The notes beneath the pieces were generated by a model. It saw only the letters and a list, made by a program, of their open reading frames with translations. It was not told the origin of the DNA and ran no database searches. This document shows, in pieces, positions 10,931 through 23,800 of a stretch of 64,000 nt of DNA. Positions within the stretch are counted from its first letter, which is position 1. Every line of letters starts with the position of its first letter. The position numbers and the translations under genes are program-made. The stretch comes from Tubulanus polymorphus (Eukaryota > Nemertea > Palaeonemertea > Tubulaniformes > Tubulanidae): assembly GCF_964204645.1 (NCBI RefSeq), contig NC_134035.1, positions 9,300,501-9,364,500 of the forward strand, read 5' to 3'.

Positions 10931-13900
10931 CTAAAACAACCGATAAGGGTACATTCTTGGTGGTGAAGTTACCGGTAGTGAAGACGTCGGTTTATGAGGT
11001 CCACCGTAAATCCAGTTGTCGAACGGATTGTAATGCGAATGCGCGGAAGACTCTTGAGTCGTCGTCGTCGCCGAGGCCGAACAGTCGTCCAGATATTCCA
11101 GTATATCCATTGCCGAGCTAACGTTCTAAAAATCATAAGAAACGCAGCTTTAAATACTTCAATCATTCCAAACAATTGTCACGAATTTTATATAAATTCA
11201 ACATTTTCCACATAATATGTTGGAAAGATTTAAGAATCTCCGAGCCTATTCAGGCAGGGCGGCCACTGACCTGGAAAACTGAGGATATTAGAAACAATCC
11301 AGGAAAACTCAGGGAATTTGGCAAATTGTGGGAAAACTCGGAATTCGGATTATGTTATCGACCAGGTGTTTCTTAGTCAATATGCGATTCATCAAAATTT
11401 ATAATGGAAAACTCTGGGAATTTGTAAATTGGTGGAAAGTGGCCGCCCTGTGAGGATGTTAAGCATCATTTAACACCCAACTGTCGAACCCATGAATGAT
11501 GGTTTGATAAGACCGATAAGCTGCTGTATTTGTACCTGATTATCACCGCTGTTACTCATCTGATGAGCTGGCGGTATTTCTAGCTGTCCGTGAGGATACA
11601 TCGATTCCATTAATATGTCTGTCTACAAAACAAACAAAAATATGTGCACATTTTATCACTTGTGGCAAAATACCCCATAAATGTCCCAAAAAAGTTACCC
11701 AAACTTAAAGGTTGAGGAATTACCACTACAGGGTGGTCTTGGGGGTCTGGATCCTGCTTTTCCATTGAGGTTTTCCTTTTCACCAAGCCAGAGATAGTTA
11801 AAACCTGCATCTTCTCGGAATTTGCATCTTTTAGGATGTATTTCGTGAAACTAATCTTAAAACCAAGGGCAGGACACCCAGAGTGGCTTTTGACATGGCT
11901 GCTTCATCGGAATAATGCCCTTTCTTTTCTTTTTTGAACCTTAGTCTTCAAATTTTCCTAGATCCGCCCCTGCCCTCAGATCCCTAGGGGGTGTTGAATC
12001 ATCAAAACAGGTGAAAACCACAATAGCAACAATGATAAGCCATTGTAATGTCAGATAAATTTCAAAATGTTCAAAGTGATTTTTTCAGTCCCCACATCAG
12101 TATGAAACTCGACCCAGGTATTTACTTGAATAGGAAATCGGTTGGAGATGGAGTTTCGCCCCTGTGCGGACAGTCTATATTTTGAAGATGTAGACGAATG
12201 TTGTGAAAAGTGATTCGACGACTGTTGAGATGAAAGCCGAGATTCCGTATTCAAACGATCGTTCAATTGTAACAATTCGTTGGCGTCCATCAGCTGACTA
12301 TCCGGCTGCGCAGCGGAATGCGACGCGATTCCCTGATGACGAAAATCTGTAAATTCTAACAACGATCGCGGTTTCATCATCGGTAAACATTGTTCATGCT
12401 CACGGAAAACAGGCACGTCTATAAGAAAGAAACAAGTAAATATATCTTGGAAACCCTCAGACCACTGAAGAGGCTTTTGACATGTAACTGGCAGGCTAAA
12501 ATCTGCGCTCATCCTGTCTATTCCTAATATCCTACTATGAACCTAGAAAAAAACCCGAGGGTCCAAAATCGAAGCTCTAGCCCAGTATCTCGACATAAAC
12601 CAAGAAAAAATACCTGTGGGTCCAAAATCAAAGCTCCCAACCCCCCTAGTATCTCGGCATAAACCAAGAAAAAATATCTGTGGGTACAATATCAAAGCTC
12701 TACCCCCAGTATTGTAGTATACGCCTAGAAAAAATTCCTGGGGTCAAAAATCCAAAATTTTAATTGAATAAATCTCTGAAGACGGATAGAACGAACCTAA
12801 GTATTCAAAATATCAGTGAAACAGAAATTTTTAATTGTTCATCGATATTGTCGGTTTTTTTATGTATGTCTCAAAATACATACATGGTTGTGTTTGTTGC
12901 GGACTGCTGGCGACCGGGTAATTTCTGTTAAGAGATCGACGCACGGTTGCCGACGATACCATACTTCCGACGGTAGGTGGCGTTTTCGTCTTCACCGGCT
13001 GCGGCGTGGCGTCTTTGCGCACGTACGGAGAACTATGAAAAAAGAATTCCATTCAAGATCATAAAATTGGATCCCCACCGTCGAATCCAGTTCTTGTAAT
13101 TTTCCATCGCCCTTTTCTTTTGGCTGCGTAGATACTTAACTTGCCCTTTTTCAGTAAATATACCCTTTTCACTTCTTTGTGCTCCTGTCACAAAGTCTGC
13201 CCTTGAATCCGCCCTTGATCCCATTAGTTTGATTATTTTCAACTTACTTTTGTCGGTAAATTCGTAACAGGCAGTTCTTCGTTTCCGTGGCCAAATCTAC
13301 ATTTTGAGAAAAGGTATTTCGATATAATATAGGATTGGAGTTTAGAAAGTAAAGGACGCTTAAAAACTGATGATGACGATGACGATGATGATAATGATGA
13401 TGATGATGGAATGACGGTTTACCAGCGCCAGGAAACATTTTCTTCTTATTACACCGGAGTTTAGATACCAGTCTAGAGGCAATCTCAGACAGCGCCGGTG
13501 ACTGAAATAAATCAAAGTTGTTGTTTTGAAATGAAATGTTTATGAATTAATTTTTATTGGAGCTGATTCATTACTAGAACCTTGTGGAACAAATAATAAA
13601 CAGCTATGTAGCTGTTACTCGTACAGGGTGCTGTCACTTTCCGGCCATTTACCAAACTCCTGAGTTTTCCCTGATTTATGCATGCGTTTACACAAAATCG
13701 CCCACGTGAATCAGAGAGATTTCTAGATTTAAAATGTGACAATTCATTTATTTTTCATTGAATCACGTACCGATAAAGAAACACGTGGTCAATAGCATCA
13801 TCCAAATTACCTAATTTTTGGTAAAATTTGTCAAATTCCCCTGATTTTTTTCTAGAATTTTCTGATTCCCTTAGTTTTCCAGGTTTTCCAGGTCAGTGGC

Positions 13901-16900
13901 CACCCTGTTACAAGGGACTGAATTCATAAAACTGGGTGTCTCTGTAGGGGATATTGTTTCAATAATCTCCATAAAAGCAATAGTCTGAATTTAATGATCA
14001 TACCGATGGTAAAGACTCCTCATCATCAGCAACTTCTGGTGATTGCATCATATTCATCGGGCTAAAAGACAAATCAAGAATAAACACTTGCTCAATTAAG
14101 AAGTCATCGAATAAAACTTCACGATCACGTTTACAGAAAATTCCCGCGATAATATGAGGTAAAATTTTACAATTTCCTATTCATTTCTATAGTTAATAAA
14201 CACTCTTAGTAGGATGGCCCATAACGAGTTCCCCGATCTTTTAAAGTTGGACTTGTCGATATTAGTTATGAGTTGTCTGAGGTATTGTGCGGTGGTGGCT
14301 GACCGTACATGCTATTGCTCTCTACGGAGTGATCGCTGAGGCAATTATAGAATTGTTTTTATCAAATGGTTAATACGAGATCCGGTTAGTGCGATGATTT
14401 TTCATTTTCCCACGGACATCGTACTAACGAAATTCCACTGTAAATTACAAAAGCCGTGCCCTCTATCGGTACCTTGTTTGACGCTGTCCGCCGCGGGAAG
14501 CGTTCGTTTGACGGTGAAAACTTGTAGATAAACGAGGAGATGTGGACGACACGCGAGGAGAATCTGCAGGTAGAGATACAGATGAAGATCGTCCAGCTTC
14601 AAGAACTAATCTCGCTCTATTTAGATAGAAGATGAAAGACATAAACACTAAACAGTTCAATTTATCGTCACGGAAAATAGGGAGACCTTATTACAACGAA
14701 CTTCAGGGGAAATTTGTTTGTTTTTAAACAAACATTTTGTACAAGATTGATCAAAACAGGGTGGCAACTTTTGTTTGACCCACATTTTCCTTAACATTTA
14801 AGTCGGGTTTTCCCCAACTCGATCTGCTAACAATCCAATCAAAACGCAATCTCAACAAATTTCCCTGATTTATAGCTTTTTTTTGTGCAAAATTCCCCAA
14901 CTTTTTTAAAAAGGTAATTCTCTGATATGCAGGTAAATGGCAACCCTGTCAAACTTTCTAGTAAATTTTCATCGGTCCGGAAATTCCTGATTTTTTCCAT
15001 TCGAGGTTCCAAGAGGATTTTGTGCGAACCTTTCGTGAATGTTATGTTTTCGTTCGGGAACGTCCAACACTTTTTTCAGATCTGCGTCGACTTTAGCTTT
15101 CAGTTTGTCATTCATGGGCAAAACTGACGGATCTAGATTTCAAAATAGCGGATTTAGACAAATAACAGCAATTGAACGGTTTCAATCTTTTGAGCGACAA
15201 TCTTTTCATACCTCTGACGATTGTTGCGGATGCTTTCCCATGTTTAAATAGCCCTAACCTTCTCTAAAATAAATAGTGACAAATGAGTCAATGGTAGAAT
15301 AGAGAACAGACAAAATCTGTTATAACACCATTGTTTTTAATGGCATCTCTAACGTAACGCCAAAATTCCTCTGAGAACGAAATACATTCAAATTCAATGA
15401 AAACACCAATCTTAAAAACAGCAAATTTGCCATATTTTTCAATGATGGCGTTTCAAAACACTTTGACTGTATCTAGATTTTAATAAGAGTTTTTTTCAAC
15501 GATTCAAGATCTCGAATGATGACAGGGTAGCCACTTTTCGCCCAATTACGAATCCCCCGAGTTTTCCCTGACTTTTAAACAGAACATTCCCTGACTAAAT
15601 CAGAGGAATTTCTTGTTTCAGATGTTACAATTCATTCATTTTTCATTGAAACACGAACTGATAAAGAAACACGTGGTCAATAATAGCATTATCAGAGTTC
15701 ACCGAGTTTTCAAGGTTTTTGGTAAAATTTGTAAAATGCTCGACCGAGTTTCCCTTTTTTTCCAGGTTTTTTGTGGCCACCCTGTGAAATGCATCATCCT
15801 AATCCATATCAGTATGAGACAGAATAATCTTGATCAAGATTTGGATTAACACAATACATATTTAGTGTTGGAAAGAAAGAGTCAATAAATATATAAGTGG
15901 CTTACAGTTATTCTGCTATGCGTAATAGTTCGAATTAAATCCACAGATGACTTATTCAGCTCGCTATCGACAGGCTTCTAAAATAGAGAGGATAAAATAT
16001 CAGTTTTAGTTTAGCAGAATAGATAAAAACTCAAATGATAATAAGATTAAAACCCCACTATTTACATATGTATTTACGATCAAGATTTATAGTCAACTAA
16101 GTCACAACATCTAGAGGTCATTGTGCAGTGTTCTCCACAACAGGTTTTGGCGGAACGGCTACTCCTTTCACTTTAGCACTCACCCCTCTGAAAATCAGCT
16201 ACCCCTTATAAAATATCTGCTGCCCCTACCAGAATAAATGTAAATATTCTATCAATGCTGATAATTGCTTTGAAATATATTGAGCTAATGTGAAAATAGA
16301 AGGTTACACCAACATTAAGCTTGAATTTTGTATATTTTTTAGGGGTTCAAAAGCGTTGCTACTTTAGCAATCCAAACCCTTTAAAATCCCAGCATATGGA
16401 GAACACTGATTGTCAAATGTGAAGAAATACAGATGAAATGAAGGGTCGCAGGTGAAAAAAATTGAGTAAATTAGAATATTTTATGAATTTTTTTCGATCG
16501 GAGAGGAACAAAATAAGGCGTCTTTTCTCATTACCTGACTCACACGTCTCGCATATGTTTTATTGCGCTGAGTTTTTGTTCTACGAGATTTTATTCTTTT
16601 GCGATCTAAATAATCATTTTTTGCTCCTTTCTTGTCGAGATTCATCGCTTTCATCGTCTTACCGCGATCAGCTGAATCCGATAGAACAAGGTACTGGTTT
16701 TCAATTTCGAATACCGAAAACAAATCAAGAGAAATACACACTCGTGACATTAGGCCCTACCCATTTTTTCCTTTAGTTGCCTTTTTCTGCGTTTCTTGCG
16801 TAACGATATGTCTTCATTTTCCTGCACAACTCGGACTGAATTTGTTAAAGAACTCGGTTCTTTAGAAGACTTTTCCATGACCTTCTAGAATACAAAATTA

Positions 16901-17079
16901 AAGAGACTTATTCAGGCCAATTATTTCTCAGAAACTCAGGTTTCGGCTCAAATCTCCATAACTCTATTTCAGGAAGCAACTGGGTCGCTGATATCGTTGT
17001 GAGATATTTGTTGTAGAGTGATGGTTATAGGCTCGTCGGAAGCAGAAAGTCTTCTAGTTTGTATTAGAGCTGATTTCAT
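10931..17079 (-). CDS. Unidentified Ser-rich protein, at least 13 exons
   Basis: Minus-strand exons: 16884-16761, 16671-16535, 15977-15906, 15263-15212, 15123-15030, 14616-14473, 14061-14004, 13501-13423, 13296-13248, 13032-12884, 12418-12126, 11622-11536 and 11125-10931. All junctions are GT-AG, all phases agree, and the total is 1533 nt (510 residues plus TAG). A possible first exon, 17079-16981 (MKSALIQTRRLSASDEP...), joins in frame but needs a weak GTTGCT donor. Features seen: a very basic segment (RKKRRKRQLKEKM, later RKRIKSRRTKTQRNK), RITRRLGLFKHGKAS, a charged helix (NDKLKAKVDADLKKVLD), then a long low-complexity Ser/Gln/Pro tail ending PPRMYPYRLF. There is no signal peptide or membrane segment. 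I cannot name the family; a disordered nuclear or cytoskeletal protein is only a guess. Confidence 0.72.
11255..11450. mobile_element. CAGGGTGGCCACT-family MITE
   Basis: Ends cagggcggccactgacctgg and ggaaagtggccgccctg form inverted repeats. The CAGGG start suggests a hAT-type origin. It lies in an intron of the Ser-rich gene. Confidence 0.8.
11697..11975. mobile_element. Dispersed repeat shared with 58493-58738
   Basis: Shared order of phrases with the second copy: 'ggtggtcttg', 'cattga.gttttcc.ttttc', 'cca...agataattaaaa.ctgca' and a cttttcttttc...gatccgcccctg end. No ORF is present. Confidence 0.6.
13624..13907. mobile_element. CAGGGTGGCCACT-family MITE
   Basis: Starts cagggtgctgtcactttcc and ends ggtcagtggccaccctg. 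The interior is rich in 'ccctgattt' and 'gagttttcc' phrases, as in the other copies. Intronic in the Ser-rich gene. Confidence 0.75.
14757..14948. mobile_element. CAGGGTGGCAACT subfamily MITE
   Basis: Ends cagggtggcaacttttg and ggtaaatggcaaccctg form inverted repeats. Intronic in the Ser-rich gene. Confidence 0.75.
15523..15784. mobile_element. CAGGGTGGCCACT-family MITE
   Basis: Starts cagggtagccacttttcgcc and ends ttttttgtggccaccctg. Intronic in the Ser-rich gene. Confidence 0.8.
16126..16408. mobile_element. CAGTGTTCTC-ended MITE, copy 1
   Basis: Inverted ends cagtgttctcc and ggagaacactg. Related copies lie at 35530-35758 and 54094-54377. Intronic in the Ser-rich gene. Confidence 0.75.
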
Positions 17080-17099
17080 CCAAATGATTTGGAAAATGT

Positions 17100-20000
17100 T
17101 TTTAATTACAGGCAATTGAAGTGGAGAGGTCATTTTCAGATTGACGATTAGTTGCCACCCTTGTTTTTTCATTACAGGGATACTGGGGTTGGTCATTGAT
17201 CATTCCCAGGATATTTTTTGGGGAATTTGTTTTTAGGGATAGAATGGGACCCCAGAAAATTTTTGAAAATTTCATGCAAGCAGGCACATTCTGGTGCAAT
17301 CTGAGGCCTTCCGATCGTTTATTGAGAGACCCACTCGCTGTCCTGTGACGTGTGTGCATCGTTAATGCATATTGAACACAGAGAGGCGTAGCCGGAAGGT
17401 TTTCATTTTCAATGTAATGTAGTGAAATCACCACTGATGATTAAATTGTAATTCAGCAAATGGCAATGCAGACCATGTGTCGACGTTTGAAAATTCAAAT
17501 AGGGGGTTCATTCGAACTACCGAACCCCCTCTCCCTAGTCATGTTGATACTGGTTTTATTCATTCACAGTCAATTGTGACAAGTTTGTGTGGAACAGATG
17601 AACTAGTTCATGATTATTCTGTAGATAAGAGGCCCATTCATCATCCAGCAAGCAGCAGAGAGCAACAAGACTGGAGAGCGTGTGTGTGTGGTGACGGTCA
17701 CGGTGATTGCACACGCTTCATTACTGATAAAATTGGCTTCAAACTGCAGTATTTTCTGAACGAATATCAATTACTTTCAATAAAGAACAATATTTACGTA
17801 TTTTTGGAATCACTGTTGTCGTCAAGAATGAATGATTTCGTCATATTTTCCGAGTAAATTGAGAAAATCTACGAAATTTCATGTCGAAATATCCTCCAGC
17901 TCCACACAAAACATTGTCTAATTCAATAATGGGTAGCTCCGAGTATATCTAAATCAGGGCATCCATATCCATATCTAAATCAGAGCTACCCATTTTTCGC
18001 CTAATTCCCGGATTTTGCACTTAGATTCGGATGAGTGGGAAACGGACTCTTCCAAATAACATATTTTTCCAATCACATAAAAGTATCCAACATTTCGATT
18101 GAAATAATCAAGCATTAATTTATCTCAATCATTTAAACGTATTTTCAAAATCAGAAGGTTTCATCCGTTCATATAGAAGGAGAAAACTGTTATTGCGAAA
18201 TTGCACCCAGTTTAGGCTTTTGAAGCGAAAAAAATTAATACTAGGAATCATAAGTCATAAATTTTATGTATTTAATAAATTTATTTCGAGTAGGGCATGT
18301 GAAATGAAATGTATATGTAACGTATGATAATACTCGATACATTCTAATTATAGGAATCGCAAAATAGATAGCAGTAACATGATGTATACTTGTATGATTT
18401 CAACAGCGAAATATCTTCACTTCTAGTGACGAATGTTTCGATTTAAAATTCAATTATCTCGATTCAAAATAAGATACGATATAACAAGACTTAAGAACAT
18501 CTATAGAAACCCTGTAAAGATCTTTTCAAGATAACACTAACAATCATTCTAAATACAACCAAAAATACACGTCTAAAATGAGATAATATAATTAACCTGG
18601 CGCTGATCCAGGGGCGGATCCAAGCTATTCCACCGCATTCCAGAATATAGTCAGAAAATGTGAATAACATACTTTCTAGAAGTACCTAATCTTACAGGTC
18701 CAGAATGCCTTTAAATACAAGGATATTGAGTCATTTTTCAAATTTTCTTGGGGAGGAACCCCAAACCTCCCTTCAATGAGCTTCACCGCCAGCATATCAT
18801 TGAGCAATAATTTTTAGGAATATACTCTAATTAACTGGCTTTATCCGCCCCTGCTGGTCCTGTTTAGTAATCATTATATATACATACTTAAACAATTACA
18901 TAAAATATGAGCCTGCCTAGGAATGAATATGAAGAATAATTTTAGAGATTCGGAAAGCTTGAAGGAATGAATGCTTTTTTGAGATCACAGTCTGAGGGAG
19001 ATGCATATACAATAGATTGGAATATACTTAAAAACAGGAACGTTAATGTCCTGTTATTGTCAAAATCAAATTCAATGATGTTGTTACAATGGTCCCTTAA
19101 ATTTGTGATAAAATGTCTACTGTATCATCCATCACAAACCACCGATTATAGATTGTTCAAGAGCGTGAGCAAGCTCAGATCATAGATAAGTACACATATT
19201 ACAGTAAGCCCAGACTATACATCTGCACACTATCACAACCATCACATTTTTCAAAACTGAAAAAATAAGGCTTAAAATACCAGCCATTCAAATCATGTAC
19301 AGACGGGCAAGTAGACATACAATGCTTTGTATACATAACAAGTATTACGTTCGAGAATGAAAATTGATGAACATTTTTCACAGAGAAAAACGTCATTAAT
19401 ATCAGCAGGACGAAGCCCAATCGGGCCTGGAGGATTCATTGTGACCCTATCAAAAGAAGTCAGCGAAGGGACGGCTATAGTTGGAAGTAATAACTGATAA
19501 TCTACTATAAATACACTTCATAAACCTAACAAAATAAGCAAAATAATAATATATTGATGTAAATACCGATATATGTACATTGAGATTTAAATGATGGGAA
19601 GCTAGTCAAGTGGAAGTCGTTATCATCGATCAAAAAACGATTTCAGACTGAAATAAAACGATACCTTGTTTCTCCGAATCTGCCAGGTCATTTTGTAAAC
19701 TGCAATTGAATTTGTAATCATTTCTATAGCTGCCGGGTCCGTTATTATCAGCTTGATCATGATTTAAATATGACGTATAGGCGGCCGCCCGGATCAACTT
19801 TTAAGCTCCAGCAGAAATGAGAAACAAGGTGAACATTTTTTTAGCCTTATCAATTTGAAATTTTTTTTTCTCAAGGGCAGATGTAAATGTAATAATGTAA
19901 ATGCACGGTATAAAATAAAAAGTGTAACGAAGCAAGATAGCATCATAAGGGATATAGATAGTGTATGTTATACAATATAGATTTTACATAAACTTTTTAC

Positions 20001-20871
20001 ATCAATGTTGTAAGCAATTCTTCTATTATTGTTTAGTTAGCAAATTTTCTATTTCTAAATTTCCCTTAGAAACTGCACACACCCAATACTGACCACTAGA
20101 ACTACTACACTGTAGATTCTTTCTGATGTCTAAGTACTGGTCAACCACTTTCAAGTCAGTGAACTTCAAAAACACTTTCTTCGAAAACACTCAATTTCCG
20201 TGATTATCTACTCGGTTAAATTTTAATGGTCCTTCCTCAGTCGAATAAGGCAGACTCCAGGCCTGTGCCAAGGGGGTAGCGAACGACCCCCCTAAAATTT
20301 CCAAGAGCCCTTCAAAATGTCGGTGTAAAAAAAAATAGGTCGAGATTTTTAAAAATTTCGGTACAATTTTTTTTGGGGGGAAAATGAAAAGTAATCCATT
20401 CTCAAATGATATATTCAGTTATTCAAAAATCATAATTTAAGTTCTGCCCTTTTTCAATAGGAAAGTGCCACTTTTCACAGTGGAAAAGTGCCCTTTTTCT
20501 TGAAATAGAAGTGCCACTCAATAAACCTCAGAACAGACCCGGAGTCTACTACAGAATTGATGAAAAAGAACTGATTTCTGATGCAACATTTCAGCGTAGT
20601 AAATTCAGTAACGAATGTAATGTATAAATTATGGACAGATTAATCGCGTAATACTAAAAAAAGTTTTTTACGGTCGGTTTTTCTAAACCAACTTTCAAAC
20701 GACATCATGATAAAAACAGTAGTCGTTTACATCAATCATTCAAACTTGTCAACGAAGCCACGCCCACTGCACCATACACAATCCCACGAGTGTATTTATA
20801 TATATATATATATATATACTCCTATATATGACTCATTGTTGAATATCTGTGGATATCGAAAACGGATGAAG
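17100..20871. other. Intergenic between two minus-strand genes
   Basis: No convincing gene. A block at about 19660-19840 (taccttgttt..., atttctat.gct, agcttgatcatgattt) is a dispersed repeat also present at about 37545-37665. A small inverted pair (gggtagctc / gagctaccc) lies at 17931-17996. 18605-18855 resembles other 'gatccgcccctg' repeats. Confidence 0.5.
20798..20818. repeat. (TA)n microsatellite
   Basis: An uninterrupted TA dinucleotide run just downstream of the gelsolin stop codon. Confidence 0.9.
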
Positions 20872-23800
20872 CTAGAATAAATTCTCTCTGAATTCCAACG
20901 ATTCGCGTCCTTCGTTCACGACTGTAACCGGTTTGAACGGGTTCGAGTTGTTTTGTAAATACCACTGGAAAGAATATGAGAAAAATCGATCGATGAATAT
21001 CAGAATTTCTGTAATCTCAGAATGAACAGATTCAGGGCTGCCAACCTCTGAATCTGTGCTATCAGTTACAAATTTTTTCAGTAAAATTTCATTGAAATAC
21101 GAAAGAAAATGTTCTAATCAACAGTAAGACCTTCAGTAACATCTTTCATATTTCTGTACATATCAAACTAATCAAATCAGTATTTCTCGTTAAAGAATAC
21201 TAACAAATACTGAAAATCAGGAACAGTTGGCAGCTCTGTAGATTCACAACACATTCATATAGTATGGGGTCATTCATTTATTACGTACGCATTAGGGGAG
21301 GGGGGAGGGGTCAGTGCAATTGCGTACTGTAATGCTTAATGTATAGGAAAAAAAGGCCGATTTTGCGTACAGAGGGGAGGGGGGGTTGAAAAATTCAAAT
21401 TTTATGCATACGTAATAAATGAATGATCCCTATGTATGCGTCAATAGAAGTGGGATGCGGATAATTCTTAAAATCACATAGGTCTACATGGGTACAGTGG
21501 AACCTCGTTACAACAAACTTCAGGGGCCGGTTCCTTAGTCAGGGCTTAGACTTAAGACTAGTCTAAGACCATCTCATCTCTATAGCTTATCTAACAACCT
21601 AAGACCAGTCTTAAGATTTAAGACCACTTTTGGACTTAAGCCTCGACTGATAAATCGTCATATCCGAGGTCGTTATAACAAGTGTTCCACCATAGTTGTA
21701 AATCAGCACAATTTTACAGGGCAATGAGACCTATTAATGAACTTAAGCTCAATGAGCTCTGACTAAAAAGACAAATCAAACTCACATGAGCATAGCTCAA
21801 TCCATTTTTCTTCTCAGCCGGAGATGCACCTTTGCCGACCCAAACAAAAACTTCGGACCCAGTGTCGAAGATAAACACATCCTAGAATCAAGAAAAAATT
21901 CCTCCTCAACGTATTATATGTTTGTAGATGAATATCAAACATATTTGTATTGCGAGTAGTGGGTTTTTACTTACATTACTTTTGAAGTCTCGTTTAGTGA
22001 CCGATCCGCTTGTTACGTGCTCGAATTCCATTTGTCCATTCTTATCACTTAATCTGAAACGAAGCATCTTCAGAAATACAAGCATATTCAAAAACGTAAC
22101 TACTAAGCTATCGAAACCATTCATACACCGTAATCAGACCACTGAACATGAAGACAACAGCAGGGCCATATGTAATGTTAGTGAATGGCGTAATTTTCAA
22201 TTTTTGAGTTTTTCTTTTTTTCACATTTTCAAAAATCCCGAGAGGTTTTCACATTTTTCTTTTCACCACAAATCTTCGAGACATGAACTGACCTGAATAA
22301 TTTTTTCTCGGCATTGCTGCCATCGACTTGATCCGTTTGATCGTCGTCATCATCATCGTCGTCATCATTCCCGCCAGTACCATTCAACGCTGAATAGAAA
22401 GATTTCTGAAAACGACAAAAAGAGAAATATGCATTCGTGTGTACGACATGGATTTAGGCAGGTTTCAATTGGTTTCTCCCGATTCTGGAGTTCTCTTCTG
22501 GCGTGATCGCTTTGGCCACAATACGCTCTACCTATTCCCAAATAGCGTAATCTGCGAACCTGATGAAGGGATTATCAATGTAAAATCTATAGAAGACCCT
22601 TCAAACTTACAGCTTCATCAGAATCATCATCATCTCCGTCATCCAGACATTCGGATGAACACTTTCCGTGTCGTCCGCTTTTCAGCTTTTGCAAATACTG
22701 GACGGCCTTGAACTTTTCATCTTTGTTGCACGCTTTGCCGTTCCATTGGATGATCGTGAGACCTTGATCCAACAGGAATACATCGTTTGGCGTTAACGAC
22801 TTCTGATCCAGGGAAACCTAAAACAATGACGCAAGTATACAGTTGAATTGAGTAAAGTTGAACAGATTTGAGTGAAATCAGGGGAAAGCCTGGGGCCAGT
22901 TGCACAGTCATGATTAAGATGCAAGACCAATCTTAGATCTTAATTCTAAGGCTTATCTAACAACTAAAGACCGATCTTAAGATTAAAGACCAGTCCAAGA
23001 CCAACTTAGTTCTATAGCCAATCTAACAACTTAAGACCAGTCTTAAGATTTAAGACCACTAAGACAACATCCAAAATTAGACGAATGGTGACACGATGTC
23101 CAAAATCTGAAGGGGTGGGTTCTGGCTGCAGATCGTTTCGTTTTAAACAGTGTTTGAAATGTTCCCTGTAGTTTCTCACCTCTTTCACAGTGATCTTTTT
23201 TCCGGTACCGGAGAAATGGAACAAACGCGTTTTGTATTTTTCTGGCGTTACATGACGGAATCCGCTGTCGCATCCACCTTTCATTATCCTACAAACAATC
23301 AAATCAAACAAAATTTTTATAACCAATGAAAAATGAACAAGCAGCCCAGTTGTTAAGCCAGTGCCACAGTTTTGAGGCCAGTGCCACGTGGAGCCAGCAT
23401 CTCAGTTGTGTAGCCAGCATCACAGTTTTGAAGCCAGTGTCACAGACAGTTGTGTAGCCAGCATCAGTTTATAAGCCAGTACCACAGTCGTGGAGCGAGC
23501 ATCACAGTTGTTAAGCCAGTGCCACAGTTGTGAGACCAGTGCCACAGGTTTCAAGCTAGTGCCACAGTAATGAGACCAGTGCCACAGGTTTCAAGCTAGT
23601 GCCACAGTTGTGAGACCAGTAACACAGGTTTCAAGCTAGTGCCACAGTTGTGAGACCAGTGCCACAGGTTTCAAGCTAGTGCCACAGTTGTGAGATCAGT
23701 GCCACAGGTTTCAAGCTAGTGCCACAGTTGTGAGACCAGTGCCACAGGTTTCAAGCTAGTGCCACAGTTGTGAGATCAGTACCATAATTTTGTAGCCAGA

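Noticed and set aside
17477-17857. 126-codon plus-strand ORF
   Set aside because: No family motif, no splice context, unremarkable composition; likely chance or transposon-derived.
21928-22296. 122-codon plus-strand ORF
   Set aside because: It is the antisense shadow of two gelsolin exons and the intron between them.
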